Shown here: positions 1 through 15,389 of the stretch, one piece after another
Layout: each line of letters begins with the position of its first letter
Position numbering within the stretch: position 1 is the first letter of the stretch
Source of the DNA: Cephalopachus bancanus
Taxonomy: Eukaryota > Chordata > Mammalia > Primates > Tarsiidae
NCBI GenBank assembly: GCA_027257055.1
Contig: JAPVLO010000059.1
Span: 806,001 to 870,000, forward strand
Direction: 5' to 3'
DNA: 64,000 nt
Made by a program: the position numbers and the translations under genes
The notes under the pieces: model-generated
The model's database searches: none
The model's input: only the letters and a program-made list of their open reading frames with translations
What the model was told of the DNA's origin: nothing

Positions 1-17
1 AAAAAGAGGATTTATCA

Positions 18-316
18 TTTATTTTTTATTTTTTATTTTTTTTTAGTTGGAGTCTCACTCTGTCACCCAGATTGGAGTGCAGGGGCCGCTGCCGGCCACT
101 GCAGCCTCCACCTGCTGGGATCCGGTGATCCTTCCACCTCAGCCTTCCAAGTAGATGGAATTACAGGCATGTGCTACCACGTCTGGCTGATTTTTTGATT
201 TATTGTAGAGATGAGGTCTCACTGCCCAGGCAGGTCTCGAACCCGCGGGCTCAGGCAATCCACTCACCTCAGCCTACCAAAGTGCGGGATTACAGGCTGA
301 GCCACCGAGCCCGGCT
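18..316 (-). mobile_element. Lemur-type Alu, antisense
   Basis: A T-rich tail (18-44) leads into GAGTCTCACTCTGTCACCCAG and runs through both arms to the head GAGCCCGGC. The bases GGATTTATCATT (8-19) and GGATTTAGCATT (317-328) flank it as a 12-bp target-site duplication with one mismatch. It is full length and of the strepsirrhine form, with the T-loop-like CGAACCCGCGGGCTC in the left arm. Confidence 0.93.
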
Positions 317-444
317 GGATTTAGCATTCTTAAACCACCACCACACTTTCATCCCTACTCTCATCTTTCTAATATGATTTTTCATAATTTTTGAATAAAT
401 TTTATACAATGTTTTACATTAATGAGATTATATTAAAAGTTGTG

Positions 445-3400
445 CACTCAGTGGAGTAAAAATAAATATCAACACCAACAAAGTTCTCCCAAACCAGCAA
501 AGACATGGACACTAAATAGCATGATACTAAATAACTCTTAGGTCAACATGAAAATCAAACCAGACATTAAAAGATACCTGGAAACAAATGAAAACAAAGA
601 AACATCTTACCAAAACCTCTGGGATGCCATGAAAGCAGTAATAAGAGGAAAATTCATATCTCTATGAACACCCATGAAGAAAATGGAAAGATCACAAGTT
701 AACAGCCTAACAAATCACCCAAGGAAGCTGGAAAAGCAAGACCACCAAATTCGGGACATAGAAGACAAAAAGATAATACAAAAAAAAAAAAAAATCAATG
801 AAACAACAAGTTGGTTCTTTGAAAGGATAAACAAGATTGATGGACCCCTAGCTAGACTGACCAAAAAAAAGAGAGAAAAAGTCCAAATAAACACAATTGA
901 AAATGCAAAAGATCAAGTCACAACTGACCCCGAGAAATACAAAAGATTATCAGAGATTACTATGTACACCTGTATGGAAACAAACTCGAAAACCTAAAAG
1001 AAATGGAGGACTTTCTTACATCATACAACCTCCCCAGGCTGAAACAAGAAGAAATTGATATCCTAAATAGACCAATAAAAACCCAGGAAATCTACTATGT
1101 CATAAGAAAACTACTTACAAAAAAAAAGTCCTGGACCAGATGGCTTTCTAGCAGAATTCCACAAAACATACAATGAGGAAATGATACCGATTGGTATCAT
1201 TTCAGTAGGATTTATTGAAAGTATTGCAGGCAATTGAGTAAAGTGGAACTCTTCCCATATCATTTTATGAAGCTAATATCACATTGTTACCCAAACCGGG
1301 TAAAGATCCAACAAAGAAAGAGAACTACAGGCCAACATCCTTGGCGAACAAAGATACTAAAATTCTCAACAAGATCCTAGCAAACCGGATCCAACAACAC
1401 ATCTGAAAAATCATCCACTATGACTAAGTAGGCCTCATTCCTGGGATGCAGGGCTGGTTCAACATCCACAAAACCATAAATGTAATTAAATACATGAACA
1501 GATGTAAAGACAAAAACCACATTATTATACCATTACATGTGGAAAAGACTTTTGATAAAATCCATCACGACTTCTTAATAAAAGCCTTTGAACATCTAGG
1601 CATAGATGAAACATACCTCAAAATACTAAGAGCCATCTACAGGAAACCCACAGCCAGCATACTGCTAAACAGACAGAAATTGGAACCATTTTCCCTGAAA
1701 ACTGGAAGAAGACAAGAATGCCCACTTTCACTCCTTTTCAACATAATTTTGGAAGTCCTAGCTAGAGCAATCAGACAAGACAAGGAGATTAGGGGTATCC
1801 AAATAGGAAAAGAGGAAGTCAAGTTATCCCTCTTTGCAGACAACATGATCCTATACCTTGAAAACCCAAGAGAATCTGTCAAAAACCTCCTTGAGCTGAT
1901 AAAGGACTTTGGAAAAGTCTCAGGGTATAAAATAAAAGTGTAGAAGACAGTTGCATTTCCATACACCAACAATAAACAAACAGAAACCCAAATAAAAAGC
2001 ACAATCTCATTCACAATAGCCACACACAAAAAATGAAATACCTTGCCATCTTCCTAATCAGAGACGTGAAAGGCCCGTACAACGAAAATTAGAAAACACT
2101 GCTCAAAGAAATCAAAGATGATACAAACAAATGGAAAAATATTCCATGCTCATAGATTGGAAGAATCAACATTGTTAAGATGTCCATCCTACCCAAGGCA
2201 ATCTATAGATTTAACACAATACTCATTAAATTACCGGCAGCATTCTTCTCAGACCTGGAAACATCAATACAGGAATTAATATGGAAACATAAAATGATCA
2301 CAAATAGCCAAAACAATCCTCAGCAAAACAAAAACAAAAACAAAAACAAAACAAACAAACAAAAAAAAAAACATAGCGGGAGGTATCACACTCCCAGACT
2401 TTAAACTTTATTATAAAGCTACGAGAACCAAAACAGCCTGGTATTGGTACAAGAACAGGCATATAGACCAATGGAACAGGGTAGAGATTCCAGAAGTAAA
2501 ACCTCAATTTCTCAACCAACTCATCTTCAACAAAGTCTCCACCACCAACCTCTGGGGAGAGGAGACTCTATACAGTAAATGGTGCTGGGAAAACTGGCAA
2601 CCAATTCCCGATCAAAACCCCAAGTGCCCATGCCATAAGAGATAAGATAGACAAGTGATACATCATCAAATTGACAAACTTCTGCAAAGTCAGAGAAACC
2701 ATCTAGAGAGTGGGGAGACAGCCCACAGACTGGGAAAAAATATTTGCCAACTGAATGTCAGACAAAGGTCTAACATCTAGGATCTATAAGGAACTCAAAT
2801 GTGCTGAAACAAACAAACAAACAGCCCCATTACAAAGTGAGCAAAAGATATGAATAGGCACTTCTCAGAAGAAGACATACAAGCAGCCAACAGATACATG
2901 AAAAAATGCTCAGCTTCACTAGTCATCAAAGAAATGTAAATTAAAACCACACTGAGATACCACCTAACTCCAGTCAGGATGGCTATCATCAATAACTCAC
3001 AAAACAACAGATGCTGGAGAGGATGCAGGGGGAAAAGGGAACACTTCTACACTGTTGGTGGGAGTATAAACTAATACAACCTCCGTGGAAAACAGTTTGG
3101 CGATTCCTGAAAGATCTAAAAATCAGCCTTCCAAGTGACCCCACAATCCCCCTACTGGGAATATACCCAGAGGGACTCAAATCACTCTAGTCATAGATTC
3201 AAAGATACTTGCATACATATGTTTATTGCAGCATTGCTCACAATAGCAAAAACATGGAACCAACCGTGCTGCCCATCAAAAGAGGACTGGGTAAAAAATT
3301 TTGGTACATATACATGATGGAATATTATGCAGCCATAAAGAAGGACAAAATTATGAACTTCAAAGCAACTTGGATGGCGTTAAAGTCTATAATACTGAGT

Positions 3401-3650
3401 GATCTATCACAGAAACAAAGAACTAAGTATTACATGCTCTCACTCATAAGCGGACCTTGAACAATTATCGTAATACTATAAGAAAAGGATTAGCAGTAGT
3501 GGGAAACTGCTGGGGAGTGGGGACAGGACTGACAGTAGGGGGAATCTGCCAGGGAAGGGGAGGCACATCTCATCAACAAGGGTACCTGCATAATGAGCAT
3601 TTGTATACCTTACCTTGAATTATACCCCACATCTTTAAAATAAAAAAATT
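445..3650 (+). mobile_element. L1 (strepsirrhine type), 5'-truncated, ORF2 pseudogenised
   Basis: Sense-oriented L1 lacking its 5' UTR, ORF1 and the ORF2 endonuclease. Recognisable ORF2 blocks include ETNENKET at 586, [11 protein letters not shown] at 674, the reverse transcriptase region (1446-1943, with [17 protein letters not shown], then [14 protein letters not shown]) and the C-terminal PCCPSKEDW near 3265. The 3' UTR ends with the ACAATTATCG and TACCTGCATAATGAGC motifs and an A-rich tail near 3630-3650. It is split by frameshifts and stops and by a deletion near 2600. The catalytic FADD reads FADN here, so this copy could not reverse transcribe. TAAAAGTTGTGCAC (434) and TAAAACTTGCAC (3652) may be a diverged target duplication. 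Confidence 0.88.
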
Positions 3651-3655
3651 CTAAA

Positions 3656-4540
3656 ACTTGCACATTGCACATCTTAGAATAGTGAAAATACAAAAGATTA
3701 GCAACATCAAATTCTGGTGAGGATGTGGAGAAACAGGAACTCTCATTTATTGCTGATGGGTATGGAAAATGGTAAGGCCACTTTGGGAAAAATTTTGGCT
3801 GTTTCTTATAAAACTAAACATGCTATAACCACACAATCCAGCAATCATGCTCCTTGGTATAACTAAATGAGTTGAAAACTTGTGTCCACACAAAAACCTA
3901 TACAGGAACATTCATGGCAGCTTTATTCATAACTATAGAGATCTGGAAGCAACCAAGATGTCCTTCAATTGGTGAACGGATAGCTAAACTGTAGTATATG
4001 CATACAATGGAATATTATCCAGCACTAAAAAGAACTGAGTTATGATGCCATGTAAAAGACAGAGGAACCTTAAATGCACATTACCATGTAAAATAAGTCA
4101 ATCTGAAAAGGCTACATACTGTATAATTTTGACTAAATGACATTTTGGAAAAGGCAAAACTATGGAAACAGTAAAAAGAACAGTGGTTGCCAGGGGTTAG
4201 GGGTAGAGAGGAATAAGTAAGTAAAGCATAGAGGGCCTTTAGGCCAGTAAACTTATTCTGTACAATATTATAATGGTGGACACATGTCATTATACATTTG
4301 CCAAAACCTAAAGAATGTACAGTGCCAGTAATAAAGTCCAATGTAAACTATGAATTTTGGGTGATGATGTTTCAACATAGGTTCATCAACTATAACAAAT
4401 GTACGGCTGTGGTATGAATGTTCACAGTGGGGGAGGAGTGCATGTGTAGGGTCGGGGGTTTATGAAAACTCTCCATACTCTCCGCTTAATTTTGCTGTGA
4501 ATCTGAAAATACTCAAATATAAAGTATACTTATAAAAAAG
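3656..4540 (+). mobile_element. Old L1 (L1M-like) 3' end
   Basis: Decayed L1 ORF2 end and 3' UTR in sense orientation. Typical blocks are GGATGTGGAGAAACAGGAACTC, the GCAACCAAGATGTCC segment, the TACAATGGAATATTATCCAGC segment, GTGGTTGCCAGGGG, and a terminal ACTCAAATATAAAGTATAC. It differs from the lemur L1 tails elsewhere in the window and predates them. No intact reading frame remains. Confidence 0.8.
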
Positions 4541-4618
4541 CGGTGCACATCTGAGCTACATGACATAGTATTATATTTCTTGTACAACTTTTTTGTTTTC
4601 CTTGAAGTTGGCCATAGA

Positions 4619-5498
<880 letters not shown>

Positions 5499-5567
5499 GA
5501 CAGAGCTGTGTCTTTTCTCAGCCTTGTCTTAACTGGGAATCCCGAGTGGTGTGTATCTTCGCTTTAG

Positions 5568-5768
<201 letters not shown>

Positions 5769-5868
5769 TAGGCCTTGATGTCTCTAAGCCAGACCTGATC
5801 ATGTGTCTGAAGCAAAGGAAAAAAGCCCTGGGATGTGAGGAGACTCAGCATGCTAGCTAAACCTCCAG

Positions 5869-6055
5869 TTGGAGTCTCACTCTGTCACCCAGACTGGAGT
5901 GCAGTGGCTGCTCCCCGCCACTGCAGCCTCGACCTGCTGGGCTCGGGAGATCCTTCCACCTCAGCCTTCCAAGTAGCTGGAACTACAGGCGTGCGCTGCC
6001 ACAACTGGCTGATTTTTGATTTATTGAAGAGATGAGGTCTTGCCAAGTTTCCCAG
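5869..6055 (+). other. Exonised antisense Alu retained inside the retrocopied mRNA
   Basis: A 187-nt piece of antisense lemur Alu lies between the KRAB-b box, which ends AAACCTCCAG (5859-5868), and the spacer beginning CTATGACTTCTC (6056). It has no poly-T tail, no target duplication and lacks the rest of the left arm. Its start equals the base after TTTTTTGAG in normal copies, a ready-made acceptor. Its end, GTTTCCCAG, equals the point where other copies continue GTGGGTCTCG, a good donor (as at 58512). Without it, the flanks read Lys-Pro-Pro-Ala-Met-Thr-Ser, the usual KRAB spacer. The length is not a multiple of three, and a stop occurs at 6033-6035. It was therefore an Alu exon of the parent transcript. 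Confidence 0.85.
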
Positions 6056-6223
6056 CTATGACTTCTCATTACATTGAAGGTCTTTTGCCAGAGAAGAGCA
6101 TAGAAGACTCACTTACAAAGGTGCCAATGGGAAAATATGGAATATTTGAGCTTAAGAACTTACACTTAAAAAAATCTTGGGAAAGTGTGCATGAGGGTGA
6201 AGGGCGGATAGGATGCTCAATTG

Positions 6224-8205
<1,982 letters not shown>

Positions 8206-9610
8206 TATAGATGGGAAGAATAGGACCAAGCTTTACACTGGTATTCCATGATTTCTCAACATCAGGATTTATACTCTTAAATTTTCTGTATCTGTAATTA
8301 CTAGAAAATCACATATCAAAATATAAACTATAGACACATGGCAAGAAACAGATGTAAAGAGTATCATTATCTTTTATTTAAGCCACAGATTTTTTGAATA
8401 TACAAATGTAAAAAATGTCTAAAGCCTTTAATCAGCTAAAACATTATTTAGCATTAGACTGTGTGCATTGGAGAGAATCTACAAATGTAGAGAATGTAGA
8501 CTGACCTTTGTTCAAAATATATGTCATAGGAAACTCTATGGTATTCAGCATGATAACTTTACAATGCAATATATACGGAAACTTAACAAAAAGTCAGGCT
8601 GAAATGTACATCAGATATCGAATGGCATTGGAAGATTTTTTTTTAATTTTTAGAAAACATAAGTATATTTCTTGTATACTTTTGTTTTTGTATTGACAGA
8701 ATTTGAGGATAATTTGAAAGCAAATAGTATTGCTGTAACTCAACTCACTTGATGTTATGCCTTCATTCCTATTGTTTATGTAAAAGCATGGGGTCAGCTG
8801 CTACATTAGAGCTATGATAGGTCCTTGTATAGTAGATGACCAGCAGTCATCTCATGTTATTTCATGGAGGATGAAGAACACTGATATGTAATCTCCAATA
8901 AAAGATCTGAGTGAAGAGGTTTTTTTGTGGCTCACATTGAGCATTATTGGAAGTTCCGCATGAGGTGGGTGCTCAGGATAACGTATTTTTCCTCTGGAAT
9001 AAATGACAAACTGAGTTTTAGAAAACAGTTGCCTTAGTAGTTACATGTTAAGAAAAAAATGAGACCAGACCATTAATATCTTGGTGCATAATTATAGTAT
9101 CCACAATTGTAAGCCATAAGTGTAATTTGATATGGAATAAAAAAGATATTTTCATAGACATCATAGCAAAGAGTATAATACAAGAGTATAATTGTAAGAC
9201 ATACCTTTCTGAATCCTGACCATTGTAAAAACTTATATATTATTATGTACACATTGTACTTCTCTTAGCCTACCATGCACATGAAGATTTGTATATATTA
9301 TTTACACTGAATAAAATATACAAACTTATCACTAATGCTATGAATACAAAACCTAAAAAAAAAAAAAAAAGTCAGATGTCATTTTTATTCCCAAGCCTTT
9401 GAATGCAATTTTTTTAAAACTGTGGAAGCCCAAAGGATCTTCTCTTTTTCCCTCCTGTTATAAAATTTCATTTCTAAGATGGTGGATCTTTTTTATTAAT
9501 TGTTCTAGGCATATAATAAGCAATGTAAATCTGAAAGTATCTGGCCTTCAGTTTTGGGAAACCTTGATTTCTCTGTTTTCCCTCGTCTCTTGCTGAAATC
9601 CTGTTCCTCT

Positions 9611-10936
9611 CATAAGATAGACAAGTGGGACATCATCAAACTGGAAACCTTCTGCAAAGCCAAATAAACCATCAACAGAGCAGGGAGACAGCCTACAGAC
9701 TGGGAAAAAATATTTGCCAACTGTATGTCTGACAAAGGCCTAACATCTGGGATCTACAAGGAACTCAAACATGCCAAAAAGAAAAAAAGCAAACAGCCCT
9801 ATTACAAAGTGGGCAAAAGATATAAATAGACACTTCTCAGAAGAAGACATACGAGCAGCCAACAGGTACAGGAAAAAATGCTCAGCCTCACTAGCCATCA
9901 AAGAAATGCAAATTAAAACCAAACTGAGATACCACCTAACTCCAGTCAGGATGGCCATCATCAATCAATAACTCAAAAAACAGCAGATGCTAGAGACAGG
10001 GAAAAGGGAACACTTCTATACTGTTGGTGGGAGTGTAAACTAGTACAATCTCTGTGGAAAACAGTGTACGATTCCTAAAAGGTCTAAAAATTGATCTCTC
10101 ATATGACCTAGCAATCTCTCTTCTGGAAATATACCTGGAGGAACTAAAATCATTCTACAAAAAATATACCTGTGCATGCATGTTTACTACAGCACTATTT
10201 ACAATAGTAAAAACATGGAACCAACTGGGCCACCCATTGAAAGTAGATTGGATACAAAAAATGTGGTACACGTACATGATGGAATATTATGCAGTCATAA
10301 AGAAGGACAAAATTATGAACTTTACAGCAACTTGGATGGATTTAGAGTCTGCTATACTCAGTGATCTATCGCAGAATCAAAGACTGAGTACCACATGTTC
10401 TCACTCATAAGCGGACTCTGAACAATTATCATAATACTACAAGAAAGGGATTGGCAATAGTGGGAAACTGCCAGAGGAGGGAGTGGGACACACTTCTTCA
10501 ATAAGGCTACCTGATCTCAAACCAGGTGAAGTGGGAACCAAAGTGAGGCCCAAACTTTACCTGTACAATGCCTTTTTTTTTTTTTTTTTGAGTTGGAGTC
10601 TCACTCTGTCACCCAGACTGGAATGCAGTGGCCAAAACTGCAGCCTCGACCTGCTGGGCTCTGGAGATCCTTCCGCCTCAGCCTTCCAAGTAGCTGGAAC
10701 TACAGCCACGCGCTACCACGTCCGGCTAGTTTTTGATTTATTGTACAGATGAGGTCTCACCAAGCTGCCCAGGCGGGTCTCGAACCCGCGGGCTCAGGCA
10801 ATCCACTCACCTCGGCCTCCCAAAGCGTTGGGATTACAGGCTGAGCCACCGAGCCTGGCCTACAATGCCATTTGTATACCTAACCCTGAATTGTACCCCA
10901 AATCTTTAAAATAAAAATAAAAATAAGAAAATAAAG
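9611..10936 (+). mobile_element. L1 (strepsirrhine type), 5'-truncated
   Basis: Starts inside the ORF2 C-terminus (CATAAGATAGACAAGTGGGAC) and ends in the standard 3' UTR with an A-rich tail (10907-10936). AAATCCTGTTCCTCT (9596-9610) and AAATCTTGTTATTCT (10937-10951) form a 15-bp target duplication with three mismatches. The encoded ORF2 fragments ([20 protein letters not shown] and later) are broken. It carries an Alu at 10573-10860. Confidence 0.9.
10573..10860 (-). mobile_element. Lemur-type Alu nested in L1
   Basis: Antisense Alu with T tail, inserted in the L1 3' UTR. TACAATGCC occurs at 10564-10572 and 10861-10869. A short deletion removes part of the right arm after CAGTGGCC. Confidence 0.92.
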
Positions 10937-10951
10937 AAATCTTGTTATTCT

Positions 10952-11845
10952 GTGAACTCCTTGGACTAATTTCTAATGTTGCTAACATTTCCATCCTATT
11001 TTCAGAATTGTGGACTTATTTATTTTATTTTTGACTTTATGTCTCTAGGGGAACAAAATACAATCCAGAGCCTCAAAAAATCTCTACAGTTTTTGATATC
11101 CAATGCCCAACATTCATTCAAAATTTACCAGGCATACCAAGAGACAAGACCAAGAGAAAGATAAACAAACAATATTAACAGCTGCACAGGACATCCAGAT
11201 ATTGAAGTAATGAGCTAGGAGTTTTTAATATAACTTTGATTAATATATTTGTGAAATGTGAGAACAAGATGGGAAATTTCATCTGAGAAATGACAACTAT
11301 AAAAAAGAATCAAATGGAAATTCCAGAATCAGAAATATAATAACTGAAATCAAGAATGCTAAAGTATGTGTTCATTCAGCTTCTAGACAAATGCCTACAT
11401 AGATGCTCCAAGAGAAATGTAGAAGAATGTTTCTAGCAGCATTATTCAAGACAGCCTAAAATGGATAAATAAGATATGGCCACACAAGGGAATACTATAC
11501 AGTACTGAAAATCAGCAAATTACTGTTATGTGCAACAACACAGATAAACCTCAAAAATAAAATTTTGTGCAAGAATGCATATATAAAAGAATATGTACCA
11601 TATAATTTCATTTATATAAAGGCAAAAAAGTAGGTGAAATTAACCTGTTAGAAGTCAGGATAGAGGCTACCTCTCAGGAGAAGGGAGAAGGTCATGACTG
11701 GGAGGAGACATGAGCAGGCTTCTAGGATGCTTGTAATGCTTATCTGGGTGGTGATTACAGAAATGGGTTCACTTTGTGGTTATACCTCAAGTTGTACACT
11801 TACTATTTGTGTTTGTCTCTATATGTATATTAAAAGTTTAAAATA
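10952..11845 (+). repeat. Remains of old L1-like sequence
   Basis: The first 60 bases continue the ancient repeat broken at 5498 and 9610. From about 11180 the sequence reads like an old sense L1: an ORF1-like stretch to 11350, then an L1M 3' end with GTAGAAGAATGTTTCTAGCAG, CCATATAATTTCATTTATAT and the GTTCACTTTGTGGTTATACC block. No open frame survives. Confidence 0.55.
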
Positions 11846-13199
11846 TAGTATCACATAACACACTTCAGTTAAGTGCTTATTAAAGTAAGTCAAGAACAAA
11901 TTATTCTTATTTTATAGATGTAGCATCTTTTCTTAACACCGAGAAAAAAACATATATTCCCTACCATATCAATTTCCTTCTTACTGTTAGTTTTGATGTA
12001 TATCACATATCTGATGTGCCTCTGTTCTGAAGGTCTCTGGTTCAGTTTCTCCAGCAACTGAATCTCCTGTAGTTTTATTATATGGACACAGAACAGGAAT
12101 CCAGGGTCCTCCTATAGCAACCTGTACACAATATTAGCCTGTCTCCCTGGTTTTAGTCCTGTCCTTACCCTGCCTTTAGTAGTCCCCTGGGCTGCCAATT
12201 CTTCAGCCTCTCTGAAACCATTGGCAAACCTCTCTGTAAGCCCAAACATTTCAGTTTTTTTTGCTCTTCTAACTCACTTCTTAATCTTACAAAATTTATG
12301 AACATCCTTTGTCTGTTGTTGATTCCTCTCCCATATTCTTTATCCTTATGGGTTTATACCTTTTAAATTCGTATACTGTAATTTCAGTGGGGATTGAAGA
12401 AGGATCAGAAATAAAAACATGCATTTTATTTGCCATGTTTGATCTGGTTTTTTCTTTACATTTATTTAAAAATATTAATCAGGTTATGATTTACCTCCTA
12501 TGATCTGATATACAGTGAATAGACATTTCTAAAGATTTTGAGACTTCTTATTAGCTGGGTGCCATTTAAAAAAATGAAATCTTTCACTTTCTCATATAGC
12601 TTGTAAGTAATATATAAGATGAACAGCCATACTTGCTGGTGTGTGATCTCTGTGGAGAACTGTTAATATACTGCTGTGTTTTATTATCAAATGAAATGTA
12701 TAGGCAGTGTTCTGTTCCACAGAGTGAGCCACATAAGAACTTCTCAGGCACTCATCCAAGTGGAGCACAAATCTAAAGTCTAGATACAAGCTTCTACGGA
12801 ATCACCATTGACATATTATGTGCAGGCTTGCTTCCTGAGTTTCTAGAATTGACTTAAAAAAATTCCAGATGAAAATCAAAAGGAAGCATCGGTATTCTTT
12901 CAACACTTTTGGTTGTTTAAAACCATCTTAGCAGTATGATGTGCCATCTTATGAATTCTAGATGGCCGAGTTACCTGCAGGCTATATTTATAAATCAAAT
13001 TATGAATAACTGATATATTTCTAGTGTTTCCAGAAATAGTATCTGAAGACGAGCTCAACTCTCTTTACTTTTTAACATAATCACTAGAAAATCAATAGAT
13101 TTCTCCTAGATTATTTCATGAAACATACACAGAGTCATAAGATAGTACAATGGACAACTATAGAGCTTTTTGGATGCCCAACATCTTTTGAGCACCCTT
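11846..13199. other. Single-copy intron, no gene seen
   Basis: AT-rich intronic sequence of the host gene. No exon signature, young repeat or structural RNA was recognised. Short open frames on both strands lack homology that could be recognised and are not supported as genes. Confidence 0.5.
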
Positions 13200-13675
13200 C
13201 CTAATTTGATGACTTTCTTATACAAGGAGTCCTGCCTCCCTTGTCAGGAACCAGACATCACTTTGCCAGCCTCCTTTGCAGCATGCAACCTAGGCGCCAT
13301 AAATTAGAAACAGTTGTGTCAAGCTTTGCTCAGTAGAGAGTAACATGAAGAAGAAACCCATCCCTAGTGAGGTTGTCAGGGAAGAAAATATTCTGCTTTC
13401 TGTGGCTACTGTAATAGAAATTATGAAACCAGAGGCCAATTTTATGGTGTGAATTATGGAGTCTCTATATGGTTACAGTAGCTATGGGGAAGGGGTCAAC
13501 CCTGGAAGAATTTTGTAGTAGGGGCTGGATTTTTCCTTGAATATATGGTCTCAGCCTGACCCTATTAGATATCCTGGAGATTCTATGAACTGGCTAATTT
13601 CCTTAAATAAGTTTCTTTTCTTTTCAACTACCTTAAGAGAATTCTGTTGTTTGCAACTAAGAACTCTAAAGCAAA
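13200..13675 (+). repeat. Possible degraded LTR-like or DNA element
   Basis: Composition and phrases such as CCAGCCTCCTTTGCAGCATG near the start and GTTGTTTGCAACTAAGAACTC at the end recall old mammalian LTR-type repeats with their terminal GTTACTTGCAGCC-like block. Divergence is too high to name the family. Confidence 0.3.
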
Positions 13676-13922
13676 AGGCCAACGTTACTATAAATTAAAA
13701 AGAAAACAACCAAAAAAGACAACTTAATACATTATTGTATCATTTAGCTACAGTGCAGATAAACTTTGATCCAGAACAAAGACATCAACATGATTGTGGA
13801 CGCATTTGCTTTAGCAGACATAAAATCAGACTTCCACCATGCATCCACACTATCCCAAAGGCATGGCTAATTTTAAAAATACATCAGAGAATTAAAAAAT
13901 CTTGATAGTAACTTGAACCTAC

Positions 13923-14079
13923 CATCTTTATCAGAAGTGTCTTGTGGCTTTGATTTTAAAGTGAAGATCTTCCGTAGCTTGCAGTTAGCTGAGACAACAA
14001 TTCCATCCAATGACTGGAAAACTGCCCCCTTGAATATCTCACTGGTGAATGCTACCAAGTCAATACATAGATTGCACCA
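13923..14079 (-). CDS. CFAP20DC: CFAP20DC internal exon (C-terminal end of the CFAP20-like domain)
   Basis: Read on the minus strand, a pyrimidine-rich tract ending TCTATTCTAG precedes an open 157-nt exon (52 codons plus 1 nt) that ends GATAAAGATG before a GTAGGT donor. It starts in phase 0 with Trp-Cys-Asn-Leu-Cys and continues [19 protein letters not shown], then a [13 protein letters not shown] segment and KPQDTSDKD. This matches the family pattern of CFAP20, where an NxIQFNLLDFTRRAYG-like stretch is followed by IHANCRIRRVYF. CFAP20 is an inner-junction protein of ciliary doublet microtubules; CFAP20DC shares its domain and its own role is poorly known. The upstream exon in the window ends in phase 0, so the two join cleanly. 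No stop or frameshift was seen. Identity rests on recalled protein similarity, not a search. Confidence 0.85.
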
Positions 14080-15100
14080 CTAGAATAGAGAAATGCAAAT
14101 AAGGGTAAGTACTTTCCAAAATCACATGAATGAACAAGCCATCTATATGCAGAAAGTCCAGAGAGTTGAGGCAGTTATCTGGGTCAACCAAACCCAAACT
14201 AATTTTCCCCTCTAGACAAATCCCTCTCTGTTTCGGCTTAAATTTTCTTAAAATTTGACTTGATTCTTCCAAAGAAATCACCATAATCTGAGCTACACAT
14301 TGGTCATCTGACTACAGAGTTACTATCATAAGACAAGGCAATGACAACTTTGTGAAACAATTCTATATCTGCAGGCAGTATGCTAGTGGGAAGTTAATTG
14401 CAGTTTAGACCACTTAAATCTTGAAAATCAGGGATAAGTAGCCAATTGCTCCTTCAAGGGGACTAATTTGTTCATAATTAGTCACTTATATTTGTTTAAA
14501 AAAGAGACATGGATGAAATTAGAAGCTGGGTTTAAATTGTGGACAGTGCTGTCTACTTATAACCAATTAACCTATTGTACAGAAATAGATTCTTCTAAAG
14601 AATTTGTAATTATGCCTGGTATTTGCCAGTTTTTAAAGTACTCTTGCAGGGACTAATTTCTGCCCATTAAACAATTAGATCCCTCAATACTTCATCAAAT
14701 GAATTCTCCAAATGGCCGAGTTAAAGAATAGAAAAACAATAATCACTTAGCAAGAAATTAGGACATATTTAAGAATGCAGGACAAAGAATCTTTGAAATT
14801 AAAATAAAAGTAGTACTAAAATTGTACGTGCTTCTTTTAAAATATCAGGCTCTTTTATTATTCATTTATAAGCATAGTGTATATAAGGTCCATTATGTAA
14901 TTTTTTAAGGCAAACTATCTATCTGGAATGTTGACTTTAATATGAAGGAGAACGCACATTTTTTTTTCCATAGTAGAAAAGTAAAAGAGATTGCAGTTAA
15001 TTATTGATTCGACATGAGAAGATTATTTTTTTGCATAGATAACTCAACAGTGAAATTCTATTCCCAGGCTATGGAGACGCTCTGGTTTTTTTGTAGAGAA
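14080..15100. other. Intron upstream of the 13923-14079 exon, no gene seen
   Basis: Single-copy intronic sequence; its first 20 bases hold the exon's acceptor tract. No repeat with a secure family assignment was found. Confidence 0.5.
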
Positions 15101-15109
15101 AGAAGCTTA

Positions 15110-15370
15110 CTTGCAAATGTAGCAGGTTGGACTGAGTGCTAAACACTCAGTGCAGTGTGGGCAGATGTGTAGTCATGGGGGAAGAACCAGTCACCTGTTT
15201 GCCACAACTTGGGATGTTTCTTCCACAAAGTGTAATACAACTTTCTCAAAACTGTCAGATAAAAACTTTGGTTGACTGTTTGACTTGGAGGAATAAATTC
15301 TGAATGTACTACAAGGGGCCTACCCTCCAAAAGATAATTCCTTGGGAATAGTCATCTTGTATAACGGAGT
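15110..15370 (-). mobile_element. Mariner transposon fragment (TcMar)
   Basis: On the minus strand a 63-codon open stretch (15139-15330) reads VHSEFIPPSQTVNQSFYLTV, then LWQTGDWFFPHDYTSAHTAL. This is the catalytic-core neighbourhood of mariner transposases, where HHDNAPAHT is usual; His-Asp-Asn-Ala-Pro is altered here to His-Asp-Tyr-Thr-Ser. It stops abruptly after LSV. A second copy of the same family lies at 44745-45285 on the other strand. Inactive. Confidence 0.8.
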
Positions 15371-15389
15371 TCTTTGAATTTCTTATATC

